Origin: Clostridiaceae bacterium
GTDB lineage: Bacteria; Bacillota; Clostridia; Saccharofermentanales; DTU023
Assembly (NCBI GenBank): GCA_012798865.1
Contig: JAAZMK010000157.1
Location: forward strand, 1 to 8,710
Direction: 5' to 3'
DNA length: 8,710 nt
The notes beneath the pieces are model-generated. The model worked only from the letters and a program-made list of their open reading frames with translations. It made no database searches and had not been told where the DNA came from. Position numbers and translations under genes: made by a program. Each line of letters begins with the position of its first letter. Within the stretch, counting starts at the first letter, position 1. Of the stretch, positions 1-4,657 are shown one piece after another.

Positions 1-123
1 AGGAACTCATTGAACCTTTTCGTCGCCGTGGCGATTACCATCGCGTTCGTCCAAATCGTGCAATTCCTCGGTCGCCTGATCGAAAATCGTCTGCGACGCG
101 ACGGAACATCGCCGGCACTTTGA
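1..123 (+). CDS. metI: Methionine ABC transporter permease MetI, C-terminal end (partial)
   Basis: The first 123 bases read in frame 1 as the last 40 residues of a membrane protein, ending at TGA 121-123; the 5' part lies outside the window. The translation has a hydrophobic stretch (LNLFVAVAITIAFVQIVQFL, about residues 4-23 of the fragment) followed by a basic tail (GRLIENRLRR), the usual C-terminal end of MetI-type permeases, where the last transmembrane helix is followed by an Arg/Lys-rich cytoplasmic tail. MetI is the membrane subunit of the MetNIQ importer for methionine and its D-isomer. The identification leans on the neighbouring metQ gene, because 40 residues alone would not be decisive. 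It is very likely co-transcribed with metQ. Confidence 0.75.
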   Translation, partial: RNSLNLFVAVAITIAFVQIVQFLGRLIENRLRRDGTSPAL

Positions 124-340
124 TGAACTTTGATAAGTTGAAGAAACCGTCGCGCCAAGGAGCATTGACAATGCAATGTTGTGACGTCGGCGGCACGCGA
201 ACAAACACATATGGATGAAGTTGCCGGATACGATTTCACGACATCAACGGCACACATATGCACAAAGGAGAAGCCTTTACCTAAGCAATAATCAAGGTCT
301 CAACGCCCGCGGCACCGGGGCGAATGAAATAAAACCACCC

Positions 341-358
341 GATCATCACACGATGATC
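341..358 (+). other. Small hairpin in the metI-metQ gap
   Basis: The 263-base gap 124-386 holds no supported gene. It contains one perfect hairpin, GATCATC (341-347), loop ACAC, GATGATC (352-358), ending 28 bases before the metQ start. No T-run follows, so it is not an intrinsic terminator. A stem just 5' of the gene for the binding protein could stabilise the metQ part of a shared transcript, since binding proteins are usually needed in excess over permeases; that role is inference. The ribosome binding site of metQ (TTGAGGT, about 372-378) lies downstream of it. Confidence 0.4.
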
Positions 359-386
359 CATCAAATAACAAGTTGAGGTAATAGAA

Positions 387-1244
387 ATGAAAAACACACA
401 AAAGAGAAAGAGCGTATTCATTGCCATAGCACTCGTCTTGTCGATTGTTTTGCTTATCGCGGCAGGATGCGATAAAGGAAAAGATGAGATGAAAATCATC
501 GTCGGCGCAAGCCCGTCTCCCCATGCTGAGATTCTTCAGGAGATCGTCGAAGATCTGAAGAAAGAAGGCGTGACGCTCGAAATTCGCGAGTTCAGCGACT
601 ACAAGACGCCGAACATCGCTTTATCCGACGGCGATATCGACGCCAACTTCTTCCAGCATATCCCGTACTTCGTGACAGAGAATCGCGAAGGGAAGTTCGG
701 TCTCGAGATTCTCGGAGGCGTACACGTCGAGCCCATGGCTCTCTACTCGACGAAATACGCGTCACTCGACGACTTGCCGGACGGCGCGGAGATCATGGTG
801 CCGAACGACACGACGAATGAAGGGCGCGCGCTCCTGATTCTGCAAGAAGCCGGCTTAATTAAGTTGCAAGATGGCGTGACGATCACCGCAACGCCGAAGG
901 ACATCGTCGACAACCCGAAAAACTTGAAGTTTACGGAGCTTGAAGCGGCTGCGATTCCGCTTGCGTATCAAGATGCGGACGGTGCCGTCATCAACGGAAA
1001 CTATGCGATTGAACACGGTCTCAATCCCCTCAAAGATGCCATCCTCGTCGAAGGTTCCTCGAGCCCCTACGTCAACATCGTGGCGGTGAAGGACGGTCGC
1101 GCCAACGAGGAAGCTCTGCAAAAACTCTTAAAAGCGCTCCAAAGCGACAAGATCAAGACGTTCATCGAGGACAAATACGATGGCGCTGTCATCCCTGCCT
1201 TCCAGTCGAAAGAAACGGCCGACAAGCTAGGTGCAGGTTACTAA
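387..1244 (+). CDS. metQ: Methionine-binding lipoprotein MetQ (NlpA family)
   Basis: This 285-residue protein is the extracytoplasmic methionine-binding component of the MetNIQ ABC importer. Residues 1-27 form a lipoprotein signal peptide: a basic N-terminus (KNTQKRK), a hydrophobic core (about 10-24) and a lipobox-like AAGC, so C28 would be lipidated and hold the protein at the outer face of the membrane. The mature part shows family signatures: KIIVGASPSPHAEIL (about 36-50), FFQHIPYF (about 88-95), MVPNDTTNEGRAL (about 137-149) and YQDADGAVINGNYA (about 194-207). The length is typical of the NlpA/MetQ family. The ATG start is supported by GAGGT about 9 bases upstream. It follows metI on the same strand, consistent with a metNI-metQ operon whose metN lies left of the window. 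NlpA-family members also bind other small ligands, but the metI neighbour supports methionine. Confidence 0.93.
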   Translation: MKNTQKRKSVFIAIALVLSIVLLIAAGCDKGKDEMKIIVGASPSPHAEILQEIVEDLKKEGVTLEIREFSDYKTPNIALSDGDIDANFFQHIPYFVTENREGKFGLEILGGVHVEPMALYSTKYASLDDLPDGAEIMVPNDTTNEGRALLILQEAGLIKLQDGVTITATPKDIVDNPKNLKFTELEAAAIPLAYQDADGAVINGNYAIEHGLNPLKDAILVEGSSSPYVNIVAVKDGRANEEALQKLLKALQSDKIKTFIEDKYDGAVIPAFQSKETADKLGAGY

Positions 1245-1277
1245 GCGAAAGAGATTTTTTTCGCTTAGAGCGAAAAA
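1241..1277 (+). terminator. Overlapping alternative hairpins at the metQ 3' end
   Basis: CTAAGCGAAA (1241-1250, overlapping the metQ stop codon) is perfectly complementary to TTTCGCTTAG (1259-1268). The same central arm, TTTTTCGCT (1257-1265), is also perfectly complementary to AGCGAAAAA (1269-1277). The two stems share an arm and cannot form together. The run of seven T lies inside the first hairpin rather than after it, so this is not a textbook rho-independent terminator. It may still end metQ transcription or protect the 3' end of the mRNA. Confidence 0.45.
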
Positions 1278-1297
1278 CTCAGATCATACTGGATGAT

Positions 1298-1840
1298 ATG
1301 ATCGCAGAACTAGAGGAGGCAGCTCCTAAAAATGAGTATCCTCCTCTTTCTAATAGAGAGCCGAATATTCAGTCGAGTAAACCGCGCAGCGTAATGCTTA
1401 AACTAAGAGACAAATCAGATAACCCATGGACCGATGATGCAAAGTTGTTTCTTAAAAAACACGGGTTTACAACAGATCGGCGGGGGAAAAAGCATATTGC
1501 CAATTTGCCGGATGACGTTGTTTCTAAACACAATTTACTTAAATCTGGGATAACAATTTCTAACGAGCGAGTTGTGCATATATTCGATGGTAAGCCGTAT
1601 ATGGACGCTCATGTTTTATTTAGTAATATGGAGACAGCCATAATGTATCCGAGCAGAACAATGCTAGATAATGATCCGTGTTCATTTAAGCTGGTAAGAA
1701 AATATGAAGGCAGATATCTTTTGTATGTAGTGAGAAAATTTGACGAAAGCATGGATGAAACGTTTGAGAATACAATCATTTCGGGAAGAATTATCAATGA
1801 AAAACAGCTCAGAAAGGAATTTGGCAAAGAACCGAAGTAA
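1298..1840 (+). CDS. Hypothetical protein, AT-rich orphan, possible phage-type RNase-fold remnant
   Basis: This 180-residue soluble protein has no recognised family, signal peptide or membrane segment. It is charged, with a proline-rich N-terminus (about 9-30) and a C-terminal half (about 75-175) of alternating strand-like segments such as ERVVHIFDGKPY, YLLYVVRKFD and NTIISGRIINEKQLRKEFG. The pattern vaguely recalls small phage-borne BECR-fold (barnase/RelE-like) nuclease domains, but no catalytic motif can be named, so this is only a guess. The ATG at 1298 has no Shine-Dalgarno sequence. The frame stays open upstream through 1241 into the end of metQ, suggesting the gene lost its 5' part. 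A strong GGAGG (1315-1319) inside the gene precedes an out-of-frame ATG at 1332 and is mirrored by CCTCCTCT (1340-1347). Base composition is visibly more AT-rich than metQ, which suggests transfer. Confidence 0.5.
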   Translation: MIAELEEAAPKNEYPPLSNREPNIQSSKPRSVMLKLRDKSDNPWTDDAKLFLKKHGFTTDRRGKKHIANLPDDVVSKHNLLKSGITISNERVVHIFDGKPYMDAHVLFSNMETAIMYPSRTMLDNDPCSFKLVRKYEGRYLLYVVRKFDESMDETFENTIISGRIINEKQLRKEFGKEPK

Positions 1841-1847
1841 TGTTACA

Positions 1848-1929
1848 ATCTCATTGCAGGCGATGTAGAGAAGCCGAGAGGCAAGTGTCGCTACGCTACC
1901 GGGTCGAAAAGACTGGTGAGAAATGAGAT
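1848..1929. repeat. Long-range inverted repeat enclosing a 66-base stretch
   Basis: ATCTCATT (1848-1855) is the exact reverse complement of AATGAGAT (1922-1929). The enclosed 66 bases contain no supported gene. The arrangement could be the closing stem of a structured RNA or the ends of a small non-autonomous element. No known RNA family is recognised in it. Confidence 0.3.
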
Positions 1930-1930
1930 G

Positions 1931-1950
1931 TGGGGACAGGCACACCCACC
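1931..1950 (+). repeat. Possible REP-like repeat fragment
   Basis: The bases TGGGGACAGGCAC (1931-1943) resemble the arm of REP-type palindromes (GGGGACAGGCAC paired with GTGCCTGTCCCC) that, from memory, are scattered in many Bacillota genomes near tyrosine (Y1) REP transposases. Only one arm is seen here; the matching arm is missing, so this is at most a remnant. Confidence 0.25.
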
Positions 1951-1960
1951 GCTTGCACAA

Positions 1961-1984
1961 AAGACCGCCTTCGGGCGGTTTTTG
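1961..1984 (+). terminator. Rho-independent terminator before the cas locus
   Basis: A stem ACCGCC (1964-1969), a stable TTCG tetraloop and GGCGGT (1974-1979) is followed by TTTTTG. The A-rich 5' side (1960-1962) pairs with the T-run and extends the stem, so it could work in both directions. It insulates the cas promoter from the metQ/orphan-gene transcripts. Confidence 0.88.
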
Positions 1985-2011
1985 TTTGCATTTTTAACGT
2001 GGTTTGTTGCT

Positions 2012-2040
2012 TTTATATTGGAAAGACAATGATCTATAAT
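2012..2040 (+). promoter_or_regulatory. Putative sigma-A promoter of the cas3 transcript
   Basis: A perfect -10 box TATAAT (2035-2040) is preceded at 17 bases by a weak -35 TTTATA (2012-2017). The expected start site is near 2047. It lies between the terminator at 1961-1984 and the leader ORF at 2069, which suits the promoter of the cas operon. The AT-rich run upstream may act as an UP-like element. Confidence 0.55.
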
Positions 2041-2068
2041 GACGTAAAGTCCAGTTCGGAGGTGTGCG

Positions 2069-2149
2069 ATGCTTAAGATAAACTCACTGCACTACTACGA
2101 AGGATTTTTTGCGGGGGGACCAATTTTTGCTCCGTCCCTATTCCCGTGA
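2069..2149 (+). CDS. Short leader ORF (26 codons) upstream of cas3
   Basis: An ATG at 2069 sits 6 bases after a strong GGAGG (2058-2062) and opens 26 codons ending at TGA 2147-2149. The peptide begins MLKINSLHYYEGFFAGG and its last codons run through the REP-like element at 2113-2138. No family is recognised. It is either a leader peptide translated ahead of cas3, whose start lies 58 bases beyond the stop, or the 5' stub of a gene interrupted by the repeat. The good ribosome binding site behind a good -10 box makes translation plausible; function is unknown. Confidence 0.35.
   Translation: MLKINSLHYYEGFFAGGPIFAPSLFP
2113..2138. repeat. Degenerate REP-like palindrome
   Basis: GGGAC CAA (2116-2123) pairs with TTG (2127-2129) and GTCCC (2134-2138), leaving CTCC (2130-2133) as a one-sided bulge. 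The right side, TTGCTCCGTCCC, looks like an intact arm of a longer palindrome, while the left arm has lost four bases. It lies in the 5' untranslated region of cas3. Confidence 0.35.
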
Positions 2150-2207
2150 CTACTTCAACCTTCCAGTAACAGTGTTTTAAAAGAAGATAAACAGGGAGTG
2201 TGAAACA

Positions 2208-4445
2208 ATGGTTAACGCAGATGCTGAAAAGGAAACCAATCGAACAAGTATATTTCTAGCACACCGAGCAGACGATGGGCGCGAACACTATCTTGCAGAT
2301 CATTTGAATGGTACAGCAAAACTGGCGGCAAAGTTCGCCAGTTCTTTTTCTGCAGGAGAAATGGGGCGCCGAGCAGGGGTATTACATGATATCGGGAAAT
2401 ATCAACAGGTATTTCAAGAGCGCATTCGCGGCAAAAATGTGCAATGCGACCACTCGTCTGTAGGAGCATGGTTTTCGAGTAAAGAGAATGATCCTATTAC
2501 CAGCTTATGTGTGGCGGGACACCACACTGGTTTACCTGATTTTGGCACAGATGCATCAACCGAAGCCATGCCAACTCTGAAGGGGAGAATTAAGAAAGTT
2601 GCTCGGAATAAACAGATCAATATTGCGGGATATCTAGATGAGATTTCTGTCCCTGAAATGGAAATCCCCGAGTGGTTGCCAATGCGCAATGGTCCAAATA
2701 CGAGTTTTAGTCAAGCGTTTTTTACCCGGATGCTTTTTTCTTGTCTTGTGGATGCTGATTATCTTGATACGGAAGCTTTCATGTCCCCAGACAAGGAGCG
2801 TTTTAAGAATCATGCGTCGATGGAAGAGCTTTTTGAACAGTTCAGACATTATGTCGCAAGATGGGATAATCCGACAGGTGAGCTAAATCGTATACGTTCA
2901 GACATACTGTTTCGTTGTTTGGAACAAGGAGCAAACCAACGTGGTTGTTATTCGCTTACGGTTCCAACAGGCGGAGGAAAGACAACTGCATCATTAGGTT
3001 TTGCGCTTAGGCACGCTGTGGCTCACAGCTTAAAGCGAATCATATATGTTATTCCGTATACCAGCATTATTGAGCAATGTTCAAATGTTTTCCGAGATAT
3101 ATTAGGTGCGGATCATGTTTTGGAACATCACTCGAACTACTCATTTGATCCAACTGAATCGGAAAACCCAAGCGAAAATGCCAGAAAACTGAGACTTGCG
3201 TCGGAAAACTGGGATATCCCCATAATTGTCACAACGACCGTGCAATTTTTCGAATCTCTCTTTTCAAGCAAAAGCTCGCGCTGTCGAAAGCTTCACAATA
3301 TATCGCGTTCGGTTATTGTTTTCGACGAAGCGCAGCTCATTCCGCTGGAGCACTTGTATCCATGTGTCGCGGGGGTTGCAGAGCTGGTCAGGCATTACGG
3401 CTCTACTTCTGTTTTCTGTACGGCAACGCAACCATTTTTAGATCGAATTGTTCATTTTTTTGCCCCAGAGACGCCTATCCGTGAAATAATCGAAGACCCG
3501 GTTGAGCTATATGAAAAACTGCGACGGGTTACTTACAAGCACGTGGGTTCTCTGACTGATGAGGAACTGGCGAGTCAGCTGAATCAACGAGACAGGGTGC
3601 TATGTGTTGTTAACACTCGTAAGCAAGCTCAGACTCTCTTTGACCTGCTTGAAGGAGAAGGACGTTTTCATTTATCAACATATATGACACCAAATCACAG
3701 GCGACGCGTTCTGGAGAATATCCGGGAGAGGTTGCTAATTGACGGTTTGCCTTGTCGAGTCGTGTCCACATCTCTCATAGAAGCTGGTGTTGATATTGAT
3801 TTTCCGTGTGTGTTTCGTCAGGAGACCGGCCTAGATTCCATTTTGCAGGCGGGAGGGCGGTGCAATCGAGAGGGCAATAATGACAGAAATGAGAGTGTCG
3901 TTCATGTTTTTAGTTCGTCCGATCATTCAGTCCCGCAATATGTAAAACGCCGTTACTCAGCTATGGAACATGCCGTACGTAAATATGGTTCCTATGACGA
4001 TTTTGAGACGATCAAAACGTATTTTGAACAGCTTCGATATTACGTGGATGAAGTTGGTTTTAAAGAGGATCTTGTTTACACGCGGGAGCACTCCTTCGAC
4101 ATGAGTGGTGTACTAATGAATCATGTGAACTTCGATTTCAGAAAATGCTGTGAATCTTTCCGAATGATAGATGAGGAAACAATTACGCTATACATTCCTT
4201 CCGATGAAAATAAAGAACTCTTGGAACGGCTACGTCGCAAAGAAGTTAATAGAGAAGATTTGCGTAGACTTGGGATGGATTCTGTGGCTATTTACAAGAA
4301 TCATTACCAATTACTTCAACGCTGTGTGGAGGAGATTCGTGAAGGCACGGATAATGTTGCGGCAATTCTATGGGACACATCACAATATACGGAAGAGAAG
4401 GGATTGCGAGTTGAACCTAAAGGAGGTACAGGGTTTATTGTTTGA
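2208..4445 (+). CDS. cas3: CRISPR-associated nuclease-helicase Cas3 (type I-C)
   Basis: This 745-residue enzyme is recruited by target-bound Cascade and degrades DNA by unwinding it 3' to 5' and nicking it. The N-terminal HD nuclease domain shows H32, LHDIGK with H60-D61, DHSS with H82, GHH (105-106) and LVDADYLDTE (about 180-189), the metal-binding set of Cas3 HD domains. The superfamily 2 helicase part has Walker A PTGGGKTT (253-260, K258), motif II DEAQ (373-376), motif III TAT (405-407), STSLIEAGVDIDFP (520-533) and motif VI QAGGRCNREG (547-556). DEAQ replaces the common DEAH/DEAD form. The ATG is preceded by GGGAG at 9 bases. It is the first cas gene, 212 bases ahead of cas5c, instead of the usual tight spacing. 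Length and domain order are normal for a complete enzyme. Confidence 0.97.
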   Translation: MVNADAEKETNRTSIFLAHRADDGREHYLADHLNGTAKLAAKFASSFSAGEMGRRAGVLHDIGKYQQVFQERIRGKNVQCDHSSVGAWFSSKENDPITSLCVAGHHTGLPDFGTDASTEAMPTLKGRIKKVARNKQINIAGYLDEISVPEMEIPEWLPMRNGPNTSFSQAFFTRMLFSCLVDADYLDTEAFMSPDKERFKNHASMEELFEQFRHYVARWDNPTGELNRIRSDILFRCLEQGANQRGCYSLTVPTGGGKTTASLGFALRHAVAHSLKRIIYVIPYTSIIEQCSNVFRDILGADHVLEHHSNYSFDPTESENPSENARKLRLASENWDIPIIVTTTVQFFESLFSSKSSRCRKLHNISRSVIVFDEAQLIPLEHLYPCVAGVAELVRHYGSTSVFCTATQPFLDRIVHFFAPETPIREIIEDPVELYEKLRRVTYKHVGSLTDEELASQLNQRDRVLCVVNTRKQAQTLFDLLEGEGRFHLSTYMTPNHRRRVLENIRERLLIDGLPCRVVSTSLIEAGVDIDFPCVFRQETGLDSILQAGGRCNREGNNDRNESVVHVFSSSDHSVPQYVKRRYSAMEHAVRKYGSYDDFETIKTYFEQLRYYVDEVGFKEDLVYTREHSFDMSGVLMNHVNFDFRKCCESFRMIDEETITLYIPSDENKELLERLRRKEVNREDLRRLGMDSVAIYKNHYQLLQRCVEEIREGTDNVAAILWDTSQYTEEKGLRVEPKGGTGFIV

Positions 4446-4484
4446 AACCGGAGGCTGCGAGTACTCGCAGCCTTGTTCGGTCTC
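4444..4484 (-). other. Long hairpin at the cas3 3' end / 3' part of the antisense RNA
   Basis: A 22-base perfect palindrome (4452-4473, centred on GTAC) is embedded in a lower stem, GAGACCG (4484 to 4478) with CGGTTTC (4450 to 4444) on the minus strand, paired over 7 positions with one G.U. The two stems are joined by an asymmetric internal loop (four bases on one side, one on the other). No T-run follows on either strand, so it is not a standard intrinsic terminator. It could take the place of the 3' repeat hairpin of a crRNA, or protect the cas3 mRNA end. Confidence 0.6.
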
Positions 4485-4496
4485 AAAAACGCAACA

Positions 4497-4528
4497 ATTT
4501 CAATCCACGAACCAGCAAATGGCTCGAC
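4497..4528 (-). CRISPR. Solitary type I-C CRISPR repeat (32 nt)
   Basis: On the minus strand the element reads GTCG, stem AGCCA, loop TTTGC, stem TGGTT, then CGTGGATTGAAAT. The pattern of GTCG, a 5-bp hairpin and a GTGGATTGAAAY tail is the standard type I-C repeat organisation, and the length of 32 is typical. The flanking G and C extend the stem to 6 bp with one G.U pair. The Cas5c cleavage site would lie at the 3' base of the hairpin, leaving a handle ending GGATTGAAAT. No second copy occurs in the window, so this is not an array. The stem sequence should be compared with the true array outside the window. Confidence 0.85.
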
Positions 4529-4534
4529 ACAATG

Positions 4535-4562
4535 ATTATAGCTTGTTTGACATTTCTGAGAA
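4535..4562 (-). promoter_or_regulatory. Minus-strand promoter of the solo-repeat RNA
   Basis: On the minus strand a perfect -10 box TATAAT (4540 to 4535) is followed after six bases (CATTGT) by the first base of the repeat at 4528, so initiation is expected at or next to the repeat. A weak -35, TTCTCA (4562 to 4557), lies 16 bases upstream and matches the consensus at four of six positions. Confidence 0.6.
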
Positions 4563-4575
4563 AGGCAGTTACATT
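4547..4575 (+). promoter_or_regulatory. Plus-strand promoter for cas5c-cas8c-cas7c
   Basis: A perfect -35 TTGACA (4547-4552) and a -10 TACATT (4570-4575) are separated by 17 bases; the start site would be near 4582. It interleaves with the divergent promoter of the antisense RNA: the minus-strand -10 ends 6 bases from this -35. It would let the Cascade genes be expressed separately from cas3. Confidence 0.6.
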
Positions 4576-4582
4576 GAAATTA

Positions 4583-4598
4583 CTAAAACACAACAGAA
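4583..4598 (-). promoter_or_regulatory. Predicted Cascade target (PAM plus seed) at the cas5c promoter
   Basis: On the minus strand the sequence is TTC (4598-4596, canonical I-C PAM) followed by TGTTGTGTTTTAG (4595-4583). The guide of the solo-repeat RNA is TGTTGCGTTTTTG. Eleven of 13 positions match, and the mismatches are at 6 and 12. A full Cascade footprint of about 34 bases from the PAM would reach about 4562 and cover the -10 box and start site of the cas5c promoter. Pairing beyond position 13 is poor, as expected for binding without Cas3 attack. Confidence 0.6.
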
Positions 4599-4618
4599 GG
4601 GAGGATGGCAGCAATTAT

Positions 4619-4654
4619 ATGATTACAAAGAAGGACTGTTTTGAAAGGAGGTAA
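4619..4654 (+). CDS. 11-codon mini-ORF ahead of cas5c, ending AGG-AGG-stop
   Basis: ATG 4619 opens the peptide MITKKDCFERR and ends TAA 4652-4654, four bases before the cas5c TTG. It lies downstream of the predicted cas5c start site and has AAGGGAGG (4597-4604) 14 bases upstream, which is somewhat far. Its last two codons are tandem AGG, which also form the cas5c ribosome binding site. It could be a leader peptide coupled to cas5c. Alternatively it could be a toxic mini-gene, because CreT toxins of CRISPR-linked CreTA modules use rare arginine codons. It may equally be chance. Confidence 0.25.
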   Translation: MITKKDCFERR

Positions 4655-4657
4655 GTT

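Larger units (their letters stand above)
4444..4528 (-). ncRNA. Putative crRNA-like regulatory RNA (CreR/CreA-like), antisense in the cas operon
   Basis: This is a predicted minus-strand RNA of about 85 nt. Seen in the sequence, in 5'-3' order: a complete I-C-type repeat (4528 to 4497), a guide-like segment beginning TGTTGCGTTTTTG (4496 to 4484) and a long terminal hairpin (4484 to 4444). A TATAAT lies 6 bases before the repeat. The guide matches a site with a TTC PAM over the cas5c promoter. Both stems contain a G.U pair when read on the minus strand and an A.C mismatch when read on the plus strand, so selection appears to act on the minus-strand RNA. Known biology: in other CRISPR types, RNAs with one or two repeat-like parts and partial target pairing direct Cascade to repress cas promoters (CreR) or toxin promoters (CreA). 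That this is such an RNA in a type I-C system is inference. The alternative is a decayed array remnant. Confidence 0.65.

Noticed and set aside
211..291. A 26-codon ORF between metI and metQ (ATG 211)
   Set aside because: There is no ribosome binding site and no recognisable product; chance is the simpler explanation.
4444..4484. The cas3-end hairpin as a rho-independent terminator
   Set aside because: No T-run follows on either strand, and the lower stem has an A.C mismatch on the plus strand.
4573..4580. ATTGAAAT on the plus strand, identical to the end of the repeat handle, near the solo repeat
   Set aside because: Only eight bases match, and neither the GTGG part nor the hairpin precedes it, so a second facing repeat is not supported.
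4171..4657. Long open frames overlapping the cas3 3' end and the cas3-cas5c gap (for example 4171-4644 and 4442-4654)
   Set aside because: They lie in another frame over cas3 or over the RNA structures, have no ribosome binding site at their starts and show no protein-like composition. Only the last 11 codons of the second were kept, as a weak mini-ORF.
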